Of a DNA stretch of 7,444 bases, positions 7,093 to 7,444 are shown piece by piece. The notes below the pieces were generated by a model. The model did not search any database. It had not been told where the DNA came from and saw only the letters and a list, made by a program, of their open reading frames with translations. Origin of the DNA: Sphaerochaeta sp. (lineage in GTDB: Bacteria; Spirochaetota; Spirochaetia; Sphaerochaetales; Sphaerochaetaceae); contig DMOO01000057.1 in assembly GCA_003456855.1 (NCBI GenBank), forward strand, positions 1 to 7,444, given 5' to 3'. Made by a program: the position numbers and the translations under genes. Within the stretch, counting starts at the first letter, position 1; each line of letters starts with the position of its first letter.

Positions 7093-7444
7093 ATGGTTTC
7101 CATGCAGGAAACTAAACTTGGGAAAAGGTTCTGGATATCAATGCTCGTGTTCGGTCTGATGGGTCAGATCGCATGGGTTGTCGAAAACATGTACTTCAAC
7201 GTCTTCATCTACAAGATGTTCAATGCAAGTGCAGCGGAGATAAGCGCAATGGTCATGGCAAGTGCCGTTGCAGCTGCGGTCACCACACTGGTGATGGGTG
7301 CAGTCTCGGACAAGGTCGGCCGCAGAAAGGCCTTCATGAGCTGGGGCTACATGCTCTGGGGAATCTCGATCATATTCTTCGCATACATCAAGAACGTCAT
7401 GCTGACCATAGTCATGGACTGCGTGATGACCTTCTTCGGCTCAA
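7093..7444 (+). CDS. MFS transporter, N-terminal part, truncated by window edge
   Basis: The frame opens after a TGA at 7051-7053 and runs off the right edge, giving 117 residues from the ATG at 7093 (MVSMQETKLGKRFW). A second ATG at 7102 is an equal candidate; neither has a good ribosome site, though GGG at 7084-7086 is better spaced for the first. Counting from the first ATG, a membrane segment at about 14-35 (FWISMLVFGLMGQIAWVV) leads into ENMYFNVFIY. A second at about 50-70 runs into the classic MFS loop 2-3 motif GAVSDKVGRRK (about 71-81). Two more hydrophobic stretches follow, MSWGYMLWGISIIFF and LTIVMDCVMTFFG. The pattern suits a sugar-type MFS carrier in the cytoplasmic membrane, but with only about four of the usual twelve helices visible the substrate cannot be told. 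It is transcribed away from recJ; a link to arabinose uptake is possible but not shown. Confidence 0.82.
   Translation, partial: MVSMQETKLGKRFWISMLVFGLMGQIAWVVENMYFNVFIYKMFNASAAEISAMVMASAVAAAVTTLVMGAVSDKVGRRKAFMSWGYMLWGISIIFFAYIKNVMLTIVMDCVMTFFGS

Noticed and set aside
7050..7115. A 21-codon open frame in the recJ-MFS gap, overlapping the MFS start, as a leader peptide
   Set aside because: It has no ribosome site and no run of regulatory codons or paired terminator; a frame this short is expected by chance.
1..7444. CRISPR arrays, insertion sequences, tRNA or rRNA genes, attachment sites
   Set aside because: No direct-repeat/spacer pattern, transposase, tRNA-like cloverleaf or rRNA sequence was noticed on reading; the genes fill nearly all the window with normal housekeeping and catabolic functions.

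Overview
The window reads as ordinary chromosome from a sugar-fermenting, gut-type anaerobe. The coding sequence is moderately GC-rich and the intergenic gaps are distinctly AT-rich. Three features point away from Proteobacteria and towards the Bacteroidetes/Firmicutes/spirochaete gut community: an araB-type kinase that resembles Bacteroides-like L-ribulokinases and not E. coli AraB, a DUF4105/Lnb-type membrane protein, and a RecJ with a large internal insertion and a GDRDVDG motif I. A host-associated spirochaete (Treponema/Sphaerochaeta relatives) is my best guess. It rests on remembered family resemblance and is not secure.

Layout. Positions 1-947 (+) hold the 3' part of a gene for a DUF4105 (Lnb N-terminal domain) protein with a multi-pass membrane C-terminus; its start lies before the window. 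A short gap (948-1008) carries a strong hairpin with a T-rich flank on the minus side, shared by two converging genes. Positions 1009-4713 (-) are a compact L-arabinose operon, transcribed kinase (araB type) -> araD -> araA, with both junctions overlapping (8 nt and 4 nt). The 89-nt gap upstream of it (4714-4802) holds an extended -10 promoter and a palindrome at the predicted transcription start. Positions 4803-6938 (-) encode RecJ, with about 140 residues inserted between the catalytic motifs. The 154-nt divergent gap 6939-7092 holds a possible recJ promoter and leader hairpin. From about 7093 (+) a major facilitator superfamily transporter begins and runs off the window.

How the genes work together. 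AraA converts L-arabinose to L-ribulose, the kinase makes L-ribulose 5-phosphate, and AraD epimerises it to D-xylulose 5-phosphate for the pentose phosphate or phosphoketolase route. No arabinose transporter or regulator is encoded inside the operon. The MFS protein is separated from it by recJ, so a link to arabinose is only a possibility.

Most unusual features: the RecJ insertion, whose sequence pattern looks to me like a degenerate DnaQ/DEDD exonuclease fold without its acidic residues; the DUF4105 protein as a candidate Lnb-like lipoprotein N-acyltransferase; the operator-like palindrome on the ara promoter; and the nested hairpin at the predicted recJ 5' end. I found no CRISPR array, insertion sequence, tRNA or rRNA gene. 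I see no clear evidence of a wholly new multi-gene system.
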